Source: Acanthoscelides obtectus
Lineage: Eukaryota; Arthropoda; Insecta; Coleoptera; Chrysomelidae
Reading direction: 5' to 3'
Assembly (NCBI GenBank): GCA_963669975.1
Contig: CAVLJG010000007.1
Location: 60,069,075 to 60,133,074, forward strand
DNA: 64,000 nt
Part shown: in pieces, positions 24,076 to 35,948 of the stretch
Position numbering within the stretch: the first letter of the stretch is position 1
How the letters are laid out: each line of letters starts with the position of its first letter
Made by a program: the position numbers and the translations under genes
Notes under the pieces: model-generated
Seen by the model: only the letters and a program-made list of their open reading frames with translations
The model's database searches: none
Told to the model about the DNA's origin: nothing

Positions 24076-24867
24076 TAAAAATTATATCATTTAATTGATT
24101 TATTTGCCGGCTTTTTTTGGAAAATTCTGGTTTTTAAGAATAAAATATCATGCATGCACAAAAATATTGTTGATGATGAAATAGTTGAAAAGGTGTCACA
24201 CTTGCTATAAGTATGATAATGACTGTGATGAAAATATACAAAAAATCCAGGCTGTTTGCGAAACAATAAACAATATTAAACAACAAAATCATAAAAGATA
24301 AATAATCAAACTCTATAAGGCCATGGCGAAAGCTTGATGTGGATGCAACACATTAATAGAATGACGAAACGAAATACTTCCCAAAACAATTCTACGCTAT
24401 AATCCAAAAGACAAAAGAGGTTTCGGAAGACCAAGGAAAAGATGGACTTAACAAATTTGTGAAATCGGAACAGGCAAAAGCCTAATTTCTATTGAGAAAA
24501 TGAAAAGGTTCAGCTGAGGTTGTCAAATTTGATATCTGTAGATGGTGTCTCTTAGTTATCCGAATACCCCGAATGCTCGGCTACCACGCATTTTATTGAA
24601 AAGAGGTTTTAACAAAAGCATTTTGTTGATGACTTCTAATATGACCGAGATAATGATATTGTAGGTCCAATCCTCCAAGAACATTACCTAGTGTACCATC
24701 TGGAAAGTATAAGAACATCACGAAAACTGGACAACCATGAATTTTTCTGAAAGAAAAAGTTTCTAACAAAGCTTTCAGGATACAAGAAAGCTGTTAATCA
24801 ATAACCTCAAATGTGACCTAAGTAATGACCAGAGGTCATTTGGAGGCCAAGTTTGCACATTCAAATA
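24076..24867. other. No supported gene; AAGGTCA-type motif cluster at the end
   Basis: Mostly featureless. Around 24800-24850 several TGACC/GGTCA motifs occur close together (GTGACCTAAGTAATGACC, then AGAGGTCATTTGGAGG), like those inside the element at 12.35-13.56 kb. Confidence 0.4.
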
Positions 24868-25360
24868 GTAGTAGTTTTTTAAAACCGGTCCAGTGGCGGT
24901 GCAGAAAAAGACCAAAGACGAAAAAATTAAAATTGCTCAAACATTGTTGTGTAGGGGTTGAAATTTGAGTGGAGGGCTGTAGAGGGTGGGGGCTTTCAGC
25001 TCCGGTAATTCTGTGCACCTATCAGCGATATCTCACACATCATAGATTTATCCGTACATTTTTAAGACTTAAAATGGTGGAGAAATGTTTTCGATCCGCA
25101 TACTCCTGCTTATCTAAGCCCATCGCTTGGCGAACCGGTTCGGCTTATATATCTATCTCTACTGATGCGCAGCATATACAAGGACTTGCACGAAACGTAG
25201 CTGTGTAAAGGGACAAAGTTGCCACATGGACGGTAACTACCACTAAGTCAGGGAAAGAATGTTAATGGACTAGTTTTATGGGCCTGTTTGACTGACTTAA
25301 TATGTTTAATTTCTCTGTTGTACATGTCCGTAACTGACTTTTTTCTTGAAGGATTCAAAT
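24868..25360 (-). repeat. Dispersed repeat family A, copy 5 (inverted, 3' part missing)
   Basis: Begins mid-element with AAAACCGGTCCAGTGGCGG, then TCACACATCATAGATTTATC (25032), the GTTGCCACATGGACGGTAAC head (25219) and AACTGACTTTTTTCTTGAAG (25332), matching copy 4. The GACA core and the GCGTGGGAAG end are absent. Confidence 0.6.
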
Positions 25361-25479
25361 TGCGCTGAACTTAATCCTTTATAAACTGATGATGGCTAGG
25401 CGTTACGTAGGAAATGCAGAGTCAGTCCACTTGACAAGATTTCTAACCCTTACAAAAACGGCAAAGCACGTAGTTTGAG

Positions 25480-25915
25480 CGACCGGCACTTTTCGAGTTA
25501 TAGACGTGCCAAAAATTAGCGAACAGACAGACTAACAAATAGTTAGACGGACAGACAGATATACAGTCAGATAGACAGACAGACAGATAGACAGACAGAT
25601 AGACAGACAGATAGACAGACAGATAGACAGACAGATAGACAGACAGATAGACAGACAGATAGACAGACAGATAGACAGACAGATAGACAGACAGATAGAC
25701 AGACAGATAGAAAGACGGATAGAAAGACGAATAGACAGACGGATAGACAGACGGATAGACAGACTGATAGACAGATGGATAGACAGATAGACAGACGGAT
25801 AGACAGACGGATAGATAGACAGATAGATGACAGACAGATAGACATATAGAATCATGATCTAAAAAGTACAATACCTCATTTTCGAAATTTTTCTTGATTA
25901 CAGTACTTAAAAGAG
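25480..25915 (+). repeat. Dispersed repeat family A, copy 6, interrupted by a microsatellite
   Basis: Before the array: GACCGGCACTTTTCGAGTTA, then AAAAATTAGCGAACAGACAG, equivalent to the ATTAGCGGACAGAC core of other copies. After the array: AAAGTACAATACCTCATTTTCG, then TTTTTCTTGATTACAGTACT, equivalent to the AATATCTCATTTACGAAA..GATTACAAT part. So the tetranucleotide array sits exactly where the family has its short CAGACAGAC tract. Confidence 0.62.
25569..25847 (+). repeat. GACA/GATA microsatellite, 12-bp unit AGACAGACAGAT
   Basis: About 280 bases of tetranucleotide repeats. From about 25583 to 25710 the 12-base unit AGACAGACAGAT repeats without error; towards the right, variants with GACGGAT and GAAAGACG appear. 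The three long minus-strand frames here (Leu/Ser/Val/Ile/Cys/Tyr-rich, up to 169 codons) are products of the repeat, open in all minus frames because the unit lacks stops. They are not genes. Confidence 0.95.
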
Positions 25916-27829
25916 GAACCGCGGCCCGCGGAGTAATATTTGTCATTCGCATATGTCGAAGGTGACATGTTGACGCCTTTCATGTCGATGCAGAATATGC
26001 GGTTTCTCTGAGAAGTTCACGCATCACGCACACAGCGAATGATGGAACGAAACCCCTTCAGTTGAAGACCACCCCACTCATGTGTATCTAAAGCACCCCA
26101 CGTGATAAGTGAAATTTTTCTTGTCTGACTGTACGTACACATACGTTCCTACTACGAAAAAGTATCCAGGTGCAACCTGACTTGAAGATTTCGGCCCTCC
26201 CTTTGAAGATTAAACAGTTCTGATTGAATTCCATTATTCCAGATCCGGTTTTATTTCACGACAGGGGATAGTTAGAGTGACCTATTTATTACTCTTTGTT
26301 ACAGGCTTTGTGTTTATCCTAAAAATATGACGTAAGTATATTATAAAGGTATAGTTTAGATATAGGTTAGAGGTCACATCCTTAAATCAGACATGAATCC
26401 AAAAAATCACTCACTCTACAATGGATCATAGAGTAAATGGTCTCATAGCCTAAATTTATTAGATAGATTCCCATCAAAAGTATTTATTTATTGCGTCTAA
26501 AGTTCACATCCTATACATGTTTCAGAAATATAGAAGTTAACATGAACATTTCTAAAAGTATACTCAGGGTTATGATCAAAGTCATAGCACAGGTTTCCAA
26601 GGTTGTTCTCACATTATTATTAAAAGTGTGAGTACTAGTTACTCTGCTTCGAAAAGTTTGTTAAGTGATCTCTGAAGGTTCTATAAAATTTAAGATTTTT
26701 AGGTATACGGATAAATAACTCTGATTCTTTAGTATCTCTAGTCAACTTTGTAATAAATTCTAAAATCATAATCATAGTTTATCGGATGCGTCCTAGTTGA
26801 GAATTCCCAGAGTTCAATTCTCATCTCACTGTAACGTGGCTTTACTGATTAGTGTTAAATTCTGTTCGAAGTACGTCTTGATCTAATATTCAAGGCTCTT
26901 TTGCAATTTGGCTGAATAAATGTGATTTTCCTCTGTAGTACTATTAATAGGGAGATATGTCAATATATTTGATAGCATGTCTGGCGTAGCCACTTTGTCG
27001 GCTATAACGTCCATTCACTCAGTTTGTTGGTATCTTATGTCGGTATTTTTTGATTCTTGGTCTTTCTGCTGAACAAGTCAGTCAGTCGTTGTAGTGTAGT
27101 TGATAATAGGCATTAATAAAAGTCCTTCGCTTAAGTATACAATTACAGCTCTGGAAAACAATAAGCGTAGATGCTGCACAGTACTATAGTATATAATTGT
27201 GTCTCTAACAATATAATGTTATGTTATTAAGTAATATGGGTGTACAACTAAATGTCAAACTAAATTAACATATATAAAATTGATTCGTAACGACACATAA
27301 TGAAATGTTAGTAAACATGTAAGCGATAGATATTTACATAATTATATACACAGCCATTTCGCACATTGTAATTTAGAGGTAGATCAAATTACAAATTGGA
27401 CCTCAAAGTGATATATCTTATTGGATATATTCTGCTTTTCGAATCCCCTAGAGATACGTATTATCTCTTATTTGCAGGTATCCTGTTTTCGCATTAAGGT
27501 AATATTACAGGCAGTACATACTGATTGTAGAATTTATAACAGTAGCATTCTGGTACAAAAATAAATAACATTTCTAACACATACGTACAGTACAGCCACT
27601 TCAAACACTACTATACCAAACTGGCTTAGCGGTCGACCTGTAAGTTTTTTTACCATATTGATAGTGACAGCTGCTTGTTTTTGGATCTGTTGGATGTACT
27701 GCAACTCATGTGACTAAACAATTTATCTGTCTCTGCGAAAGGTTGGGAAATCTCGAAACTGGAGATACTTCAGACCAAAATATGAATTGACCTAAACATA
27801 CCTCAGTCCAAAAGTTGATAGCTTGCGAG
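25916..27829. other. No supported gene
   Basis: AT-rich spacer. A weak B-box-like GAGTTCAATTCTC near 26812 has no convincing A-box or fold. Nothing else was recognised. Confidence 0.4.
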
Positions 27830-28690
27830 ATACAGAGTGTCAAAGTTACAATTTTATTTTGTATTCTCCCTTATTGCCTGAGAAGTATTTCAGATTTTGG
27901 CATAAAAGTCGGTCTAGGGAGGTTTTCTAGTATGAGAAACAAGAATCCGTTACTTTTTATGGCCAAACTTCTAGCGGGGCCACTTACAGCACTGTTTCGG
28001 TAAATAACTTATCATAACTTTTTTGTGCTACCGTGTATACAACATCTTACTGAAAAATCGTATTTTCTCGTATTTACACAACAAAAAGGGTTTACTTGTT
28101 AGAAGTGCTTAAAGCTAATAGTTTTCGAGATATTGGTTTTTAAATGTCCCAATGCATTATTTGTACCATGATGATAAAACATTTTTATAACATAATAATC
28201 AAGTTGCTTTGGACAATATCTGAGTAGCGTTGCTATGATTTTTAACAATAACAAATGAGGATGGCAACAAAACTAATAAACGGAAATAATAACAAAAATT
28301 GTTCAAAATGAGCACCACCTTGCCTAACACACTCTCGAGCTCGACGAACTAATCCTTGCTGTACTCTCCAAAGCAGTTGGATGTTATTTTTCATTTCCTG
28401 ACTATGGTGTCGTATTGTAAGCGCGTCGTTTTAAATCACTCCAGAAGAAGAAATCCATAGGATTTAAATCTAGTGATCTAGCCGGCCACGATACAGGTCC
28501 TTATCGGCCTATCCACTGGTCTGGATACACTCTACTATAAGGTGTGTATTTTTGTAAGCAAGCGATATATTCTGAAAATGACCAAAGCATCGCCTCTTGA
28601 ATTCATACCCCATGTTTTGACCAATTAACTTTGAAGTAAACTAACATCTCCGTATGTGGTACGCATCTAAATAGATCCTCATTTCATATT
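27830..28690 (-). pseudogene. IS630/mariner-type transposase, C-terminal remnant
   Basis: Minus-strand remnant. YPDQWIGR*GPVSWPARS, LDLNPMDFFFW and LKRRAYNTTP (about 28548-28420) correspond to the WIGR.GP..WP.RSPDL.P.DFFLWG..K block holding the last catalytic Asp. A frameshifted tail reads VRRARECVRQGGAHFEQFLL (about 28355-28285). The 3' terminus may be TACAGAGTGTCAAAGTTAC at about 27832, which resembles the TACAGGGTG ends of related elements. The N-terminal and first catalytic regions are absent or too decayed to read. Same family as the relic at 62.4-63.1 kb. Confidence 0.72.
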
Positions 28691-29022
28691 CACATGAAGT
28701 GCAATTACTCTCAGAATCCTAAACATATTTGAATAATGAAAGATAAAATATTCTGCCTTCGTTCCACTATAACCTAGTATACACGTGTCGTCTAGACTAT
28801 GTATATGCACGTGCCATTTGTTCAAATATAATCCAACACGCTCGAGCGTTAAAATGGGAAAGGACATCAGGGGTGAATGGCACAGAAACGAAGATCTTTT
28901 ATCATTTTTGGGTTCATCCAGTCCTTTCGGTACCAGTTGCCACAATACTTTGGTTAGCATGTTCATTCATGTACGAAGTATTAACTACATGTGTAGCATC
29001 TTCGGCGTGACGAAGCTGCTCT

Positions 29023-29520
29023 AAAATGAGATATGATTTTTGATGTACATCATGGAAAACCATGTCACTCATTCCCATCGATCTGTCTGTCGGTCTGTCC
29101 GCTAATCCTTGAGTCTATACCTTGGAAAGTACCGGTCGAATTTCAATGAAATTTTCACACAAGGTTAGTATTCACAAATATCGAACCAGTGGCCAAGGAG
29201 CTTGAGGCCAAAAACGAAAAAAAAACAAAACGTCGTTTTTTGATCTTTCAGAGGATCCTGATCATTTTTTGAAAAAGCTTTAGGGTTATAAAATTGGGTG
29301 GTAGTGGGTCGTGGGGGGTCGGAGAGGGTGCATTACAATTTTTCGATGTTAGTATATTAATACACTTCCAACTCCGATAATTCTGCACACATACTAGTCA
29401 TATTTCACGCATAATACATTTGCATTTAGAACTCAGATAGAAAACAAGCGTCCCAGCGTCTGCTAAATAACGGCCACGACCGGCGTGCCGGTGTACGTAT
29501 GTGCCCTGCATCACTAACAC
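29023..29520 (-). repeat. Dispersed repeat family A, copy 7 (inverted)
   Basis: Runs AATGAGATATGATTTTTGAT, CATGTCACTCATTCCCATCG, TCGGTCTGTCCGCTAATCC (29091), TCAGAGGATCCTGATCATTT (29249), ATTTCACGCATAATACATTT (29402) and CCGGCGTGCCGGTGTACG (29478). The terminal GCGTGGGAAG part is missing. Confidence 0.68.
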
Positions 29521-29558
29521 TCCGTGGGCGCTCTGCCGCTTTAGAGGTTCTAATTCAA

Positions 29559-29640
29559 TCATGCTGATTTCGACCGTCCAACTAAAGATAGCCAACCACA
29601 GACAGATGTTTCGTGCTTTTTGAGAACTCATCAGCATGGT
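29559..29640 (+). repeat. Fragment of the MITE found at 50396-50706
   Basis: CATGCTGATTTCGACCGTCC, then AAAGATAGCCAACCAC and AGATGTTTCGTGCTTTTTG, then CTCATCAGCATGG. These match the arms of the 311-bp element at 50.4 kb. Only one arm is present. Confidence 0.6.
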
Positions 29641-30093
29641 CTATTCTTGGTCTACTTGACGCCATTTTTTGACCTTAAAGAGTTTTACTAATTAATCAGG
29701 TTCAGTCAGTATTAGCTGCCGATCATGATAGAATGATAAATTAACAAGTTCCAATATAGTGTGATTAAAAAACATATGAACCCAAAGTAACGTTAGATAA
29801 ATATCTACACTATCTTGGGAAATTTTAAATTATTTGCAAATGTCTCTTGACTTTGTGGAGCAGTCATCAAGGCACATACCTTGGTATATGTGCCCTTCAC
29901 GGTGCTTGTCATCAAAAACTTGGCCTGAGACTCCTACAGTGGATAGCTATCAGTGCTAGATTGATGTCTTTATTACAGCTGGAATAAGACGGGTCTAAAG
30001 CGAGTTACTCTCTGGCGAAAGAACTGTAAGTTGCCACTACCTGTACATGCAGTACGTACTTTGGAACAGTCTGATGCACCTAAGACATAGACC
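29641..30093. other. No recognisable feature
   Basis: No motif or repeat was seen. Confidence 0.35.
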
Positions 30094-30238
30094 TGTTCAG
30101 GGGTGGATCTAGAAAATATTACAAATTCAGAATTACAGAGTGGAGGAGGGGGTTCTCTAAAAATCTAGAAACCGATCGATTTTTTTTAACTCAGATGTTC
30201 CGGGACACCCCCAGACTACCCCCTGAATCCGTCCCTTG
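30094..30238. mobile_element. Small MITE-like element with GGATYYAG ends
   Basis: About 145 bp. The left end CAGGGGTGGATCTAG is mirrored by the right end, whose reverse complement is CAAGGGACGGATTCAG. G-rich (GGAGGAGGGGG) and C-rich (CACCCCCAGACTACCCCC) inner stretches lie on the two sides. No target duplication was evident. Related GGCGGATTYAG motifs occur at 33108 (+) and 35615 (-). Confidence 0.5.
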
Positions 30239-33200
30239 TGGTGTAGCTTAATTAAGAAGTTACCATTAAACACACATATGACAACCTTGTCCTTAAATCA
30301 ACAGGCGGTAGGTGATCTCAAGGAGGTGACACTGCCACCTATGACCAGTTCGACAGATGCGGATATGTGTTGTGTTTAGTTTATGGAACTTTTACAGAGT
30401 ATCTCAAAATTAGTAGCAAGATGAGCACTTGGTGCTCCCCTGGGTGACGAGACGCCTATATGGTGGGGGTCCGTTTTATGGAACTGTCAATCAGAGATTC
30501 CGGGAAATGTATGTATGGGTAGGTAGCGTTCCACGAATTACTCATAGGTGCGAGTGTCTACTCTATAGGGTTAATACATATTGAGTTTTTCAGTAGACCC
30601 ATTTGCGCTTGACTACCTTCCATTGTCTATAAATAATAACGTAGTATATAGTTAGTTGTGGTCTGAGAGGGAAAGCAAACAGATTTTCAGCCTGATCTAA
30701 ATATCTCTTGTGATTATGCTAATTAACTCTGCGGCTCTGAACTCTCTGTGCTACTACCGCTTTTTAGGTCATGCTAGCTGCATCTGACTGGCTTTTGCCT
30801 CTTATTTTAGATCGGTCGACCAGAGAAACATTTTTTCAGCTCTATCAAACATAGTCAGGCAGTTGAAAGATCAGATTAACGTTTTTATCTTCTTTACAGT
30901 ACTTGGGGTATCTTTTCACGACTGCTTGAGAATACTGTACAAACCAAACTGATTTGTTGTAGCATACTTGACGACATCTATCGCGTCACTCAAAACAAAC
31001 ATCATTGATACTGACTGCACCATAAATACCCAAATTAATTAAATAGTGGCTGGTTTAAATTCGAGTTTATGTAAACTACCCGCTGCTCGATGTGCAGGTT
31101 TTTCGACCGGGCCGCCACATAAACTTGGCCCCATGGGAGTCTCGTGGGGCCCCGTCACTTCACGGGGGTCAGCCGCGTAGGCGGGGGGTCCTCAACACCC
31201 GCGTGTCACCTCATAACCAGTGGTGGAGGTTAGTGAAAGATAGGCAAATATTTAAGTTTGGCGTTTTTATGTGATCACTCATAAGAATATCTTGTCCCTT
31301 GATTGGAACATGTTTAAGGTAGCTGAAATACAAGAAGTGTTAAGTCCTGGGTTTATCATTAATCCAATATCGTTGATCTGCATACCCCGGGAAAAGAGAA
31401 ATTTGTATAATGTGATATAACAGTCGACTAGATTCTTTCACAGAAACCGAAAAAGCTTCTATGAAAAATGATTCGAGTTTCTAGTTAAGCGTGTCGTGTA
31501 TCAAGACATTCGAAATGAGATATTTGGCAGGAAGGAGTTTGATAGTGGTGTCTAGAAAGTGGGCTGATAGGGATTATGCCCTATGTTTGAGCATCTAGTA
31601 GGTTTGACGAAGTAGTAGAAGTTAGTACCACCACCAATTTGCGCATAACAAGAGACTTGCTTTTCGTTTGACTGTATCCAAGACTTGACTTATGCCGTAC
31701 TCATGTGTGCCAAAAGGCACTAAACAGCACTATCTGCGGTCGGTCATGGTTACAGAGACGAAAAGCAAACATATTTAGTTCAGCCTGTGAGTATTGATAC
31801 AACTATTAGGAAACCCCATCCCATAGGGCAAGTTAAGCCTTGACACTGAAATCAACAGGTTGTTGTGAAAAGCATAAAAGATATTTGAATTTAGTCTTCA
31901 ACATTGATGGTTGCTTTATATGTATAGTATGTGTACGCGCTAGGGGCACGTGGTCTGTGTACCCCTATGCTTTTTACATTTTTCTCAACGGCAAAGTAGG
32001 CCCATCAGCTGCAATATGACAACTCCCTGTACGTCTATGAGTTAGAACCGAGGGTTATTGTTTCTGACTGAGTAGATTAAATATACGTGGGCGACCTGGC
32101 AGGCAAACCGTCGCGTCGGTTGTATTTTATTTATTAAGTGGGCTAAATGATATATTTGTGGTCCATGTTAGAATACAACCCTTCATAATTTGGTTGGGTT
32201 ATAAATTTAAATAGACAGTATCAATGACTAATATTACAGGGTGTTTATGTTTCCTTCTTATAAAAGATATCTACAAAAGCTGTATGTTGTTATGAAGCAG
32301 GTTATAAAGGGTGTCGCAGTAGATACTTCGCGATTACGTTTTTAAATAAAACTAGTTTCAGAAAAATGTCATGCTTATTTATATTGACAGAATGTCGACG
32401 TTATATTCTATAACTGATATTCTCCAAGTGCCGTCCTAAACTGCTTTTACATGTGATAATTGACTCACTAAAAGTTTAAGTACCTATGTCTTTAACATAA
32501 CTGAGACTGGATTTCACCAATAAAAGATGTATTTTGCTTCAAGCCATTAATCGTCTGTGGATTATTTGAATAGCCTTTATGCCGACAAAAAAGGTCATGC
32601 GAGGTTATACCTGTATTGCATAATCTCGCAAGGCAGCGAACATCACGATTACGAAAAGACACGCGGCCATTAGGAAAACGTGCACATGTCAATTCCAAAG
32701 TTTCCCTCTTTCTATCCGTATGGCACGAGGTTATTTCTTCTTAAAATAATAATAAATGCGTATTATATCTACCTATCCGAGAAACCACCTCACATGAAAA
32801 AAATGAGAATGAACCTTATAGTATGATTTCACTTCTCATAATTATATTCCTGGATCTCAAGATGAGACACTTTTTTGTTTTTAGAGTGGATTTGATATCC
32901 AAATATTGCAACTGATCAATGGGTCAACTGTATTAATTTTCCTTTGCCTTCTTCCAAGCTAATACTTACCACTAGAGGCAATTCGTTGATTTCCCATAGA
33001 TAATCACTACGTATAATCACAAAGACCTAGCGCACATCTTCAAGTTTAGTCACAAAGCACTAACACAAATTCGTGCGGCTTGATTCCCTACCATCGTCCG
33101 ACACTGGCGGATTTAGAGGAGTGCACAGAGGCCCCCTAGACGTCTGACATTTGCTTTTGCAATCTAACACCATTGCGTTACTTTCTGTCACATCATGGTG

Positions 33201-34214
33201 ACAGACGTATACTAACTATAAGTTATAGCTATAATAACTGAGCATTATGATTTTTTGGTATCCTTTGGTATTCCAAATGCTGTCCCTGTTTGACATCACT
33301 TGTTTACAGCACAACTTTTACGATTTATACGTATATGCGAGTATTGTGACTTGTGACAAATCTAAGTCTGGGTAATATATTAGCTATACAGATTGCACTT
33401 AAAAAATGATTTTTGGTCTGTTTGTTGCTCTATAGTAATTTGACTGATTTAGTTCGGGGTTGGTGTTGCAGTGAAGCACTATGTTAGATAAACGCCTAAA
33501 CTGGAAATAGACATTTATGATATTTGTTTAGCGGTGCGCCTGTGGCCTGTCTAGAAATTGCGTCGATCGATGCTCAAAATCAACACCACACGTCCCGCAT
33601 CTCTTCTCGCGTATGTGTCTATTTATGTTGCTATATTGAATTCGTTTAAATCACAGAGCTGCTGCACGATACGTGAATATGTACAGCCCTGTATTCCTGT
33701 ACTTGGTTAGTACAAACATACATTATCAATATAATTATGATCTAACAGATATAGTTTTTTCCAAGGACTTCCAACATTTATACATGCGATCAACACCGGT
33801 TCGAAAACCCCAACCCCTACTGAGCGGGGCCGTGGAAAATGCTTGATCCGGAAGTGGTTTCCAGCATACAACTTCTTCCAGAACGAGTGATTGTACACGC
33901 GTTAATGAATACCTCAGTACCGATTGCCGGGTGGCGGTACAATTCGGCCAGTGGGCCACTTTAGGTCTATTTAATATCGTTAATAGGCAAAAAGAAGGTG
34001 GTAGACAAGGACCAGTCGACCAAGGCGCTACCATCCTATAGCTTTTCCCAGGGTGTCTTATAATTGTCCGCATGATTCCACACCTAAGCTATGCAGTCGG
34101 TTATCTTCCAAAACAAAGAAATTACTGATGATGGATCCCTCGAGTACTAAGAATTCCGGATGTAAGCTCACTCCACTCTCAGAATGTCCGGGTGGAGGGT
34201 GTACTCGAGGGAAC
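30239..34214. other. No supported gene; GC-rich islet and one repeat trace
   Basis: 31085-31225 is strikingly GC-rich against its surroundings (GTGGGGCCCCGTCAC, AGGCGGGGGGTCC), is open on the plus strand for 60 codons and matches nothing I know. 33108-33160 has GGCGGATTTAGAGG followed by GGCCCCCTAG, like the element at 30.1 kb. The 112-codon minus frame at 33735-34073 has no recognisable motif; this part may be SINE debris. Confidence 0.35.
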
Positions 34215-34965
34215 AACGTCGAAGATAAAATTTGTTTCACATCATCTGCGGGATTAACAGCAACATTGATGCTGTTCATCACTACAATCGTCCCGCCATG
34301 CTTTTCTTGGCGGAGACAAAAATCTCAGAGTCCGCACCGATCAACCATCTTAGCTTACCAAATTACGAGGTACACTCCAATCTGAGAAAGAACCTGCAGT
34401 CTTTCCTGCTGGAATCAGACCAGAAGGACATTCTGTGGTTTCGCCTCAACTCCAAAACATCCCCCAAATTTATTTGCTGCCTTTATCGCTCCCCTCGGAC
34501 TATAACTGGGATGACCTTGAATACCTCGCCGTCAAGACCGACTTCATGAACGTCAATCACTCCGCTTCAGAGATAGTTCTCCTCGGTTATTTCAATGACC
34601 ATAATTTGCTTTGGTTGGGCTCAAGCAAGACCGATGCAGAAGGTCATGCAGTTAAAGCGTTCTTTGTTACTCAAGGGCTGACCCAGCTGGTGGCGGGCCC
34701 TACTGTTTTTGCCCCGTGTCTCGACACATGCCAGTATCCTGCTGGATCTCTTTCTGACCACGGATCCTGTCCCTTACAGCTTTGCTGTCCTGTCTCCCCT
34801 GCGTAACTCAGACCACTGTATTGTGAAGGTTAGGTTTCGGTCAGAACCCGCTGTTTCAGCAGAAACTCGCACAGGCCGAGACTTCTTCTCTACCTTTCCT
34901 TGGAGAAATGTCTGTTTCACTGACGCGGATGCGTCGGCTGTCTGTTCTTCGATAACCTAAATTAT
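34215..34965 (+). pseudogene. LINE endonuclease-domain fragment
   Basis: Part of the apurinic-like endonuclease domain of a non-LTR retrotransposon, spread over three shifted frames. Recognisable blocks are LAETKISESAPINHLSLPNY (about 34305-34365), DILWFRLNSKTSPKFICCLY (about 34427-34487), IVLLGYFNDHNLLWLGS (about 34575-34625; usually LLGDFN), DLFLTTDPVPYSFAVLSPL (about 34747-34802), and NSDHCIVKVRF (about 34805-34840) with the catalytic SDH motif. The domain's N-terminus is mostly lost and no reverse transcriptase follows. The style matches the CR1/jockey-like family at 47.8 kb, but no overlap allows a direct comparison. Confidence 0.8.
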
Positions 34966-35588
34966 CCACGTCGGAATGGAGGAATACATGCATCATACTG
35001 TTGATATAATAGTAAGTGCTTGATTGTGTCAGTATTTGAACCATTTACTTGATTTGTTTAATGGGCAGTTCAGAGCCTTAATTAATCCTTAAGCTTATTA
35101 CATACTAGTAGACACCGTTGCGCAATTTGTCTATAGGCAGTCTGGAGACGGTCTCAAGACACGATCTGATGGTCTACAGACATCCTCCTTTGTCTTGTCT
35201 AGCATCCATACGATCATGTGAATTTTTTGGTTTCATGTTCGTTTTCGCAATCAGAGATATTGTTTTGTGTCGAATGGACTGGGATATGTCTCGGGGTCCC
35301 TCGCGATGTTTTATTTATTTCTTGTCGGTTAACAGAGCAATGAGGTTTTTTATGTTTGAATCTTTAATATTATTACACTAGTTAATTATAAATGCCACGT
35401 AGTTATTTTGTTCTCATATAATAAAATATTGGCTTTCTGAGGATTTCTGAACAATTTCCATGTTTTTTTTTTCAAGATGGCCTAGACTAGATAGAACACA
35501 ATGGATTGAAGGAGCAATAATATGATAAATTCTAGAAGTTCCACTGAGGTTAGAAAATGACCGGCCCCAAATATCGTTTGCGCCCCCC
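34966..35588. other. No recognisable gene
   Basis: Spacer between two LINE pieces. The 87-codon frame at 35118-35381 (+) has no known motif. Confidence 0.35.
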
Positions 35589-35948
35589 CTAGACGAAATC
35601 CTGAATCCGCCGTTGTCGTAGGACAGCATTGTGGTTGTACAGCAACAGAAGAACTTTCACATGGGGATATTTATGTTGCTTTTCTTCGTTCCTGGCTGCT
35701 ATTTTCTTGATCTTGTCGATAACCAGAGGGACATTCAAATCGCGATGAATATTCCTATTACGAACATAACAAGGGGCATTGACCTTGTTCCTCAAAACTT
35801 TGTTCGAATTTTCAGAATAGCCCCATAGTTGACAACCATAGAGCCACACAGGCTTTAAGATCTGATCAAGATTATGTTTTGTTATGAAATAATTTTCACG
35901 GATCTCCCCAACAAATAACCAATAAGATTGTTTATAGCAGAGGTTCAT
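35589..35948 (-). pseudogene. Jockey-type LINE, C-terminal end of reverse transcriptase ORF
   Basis: A 119-codon open frame on the minus strand containing LDQILKPVWLYGCQLWG, VLRNKVNAPCYVRN, IHRDLNVPLVIDKIKKIAAR and EEKQHKYPHVKV. This is the strongly conserved C-terminal region of insect jockey-clade elements. It is shorter than usual because small in-frame segments are missing. At the end the sequence runs into RRIQDFV and then GGCGGATTCAGG/GGGGGGG, the repeat type seen at 30.1 kb, so the normal end has been replaced. No reverse transcriptase core remains. Confidence 0.85.

Noticed and set aside
25443..25952. Three overlapping minus-strand frames of 92-169 codons, rich in Leu/Ser/Val/Ile/Cys/Tyr
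   Set aside because: They are translations of the GACA/GATA microsatellite, which lacks stop codons in those frames.
26800..26850. tRNA-like B-box GAGTTCAATTCTC
   Set aside because: There is no matching A-box at the right distance and no cloverleaf.
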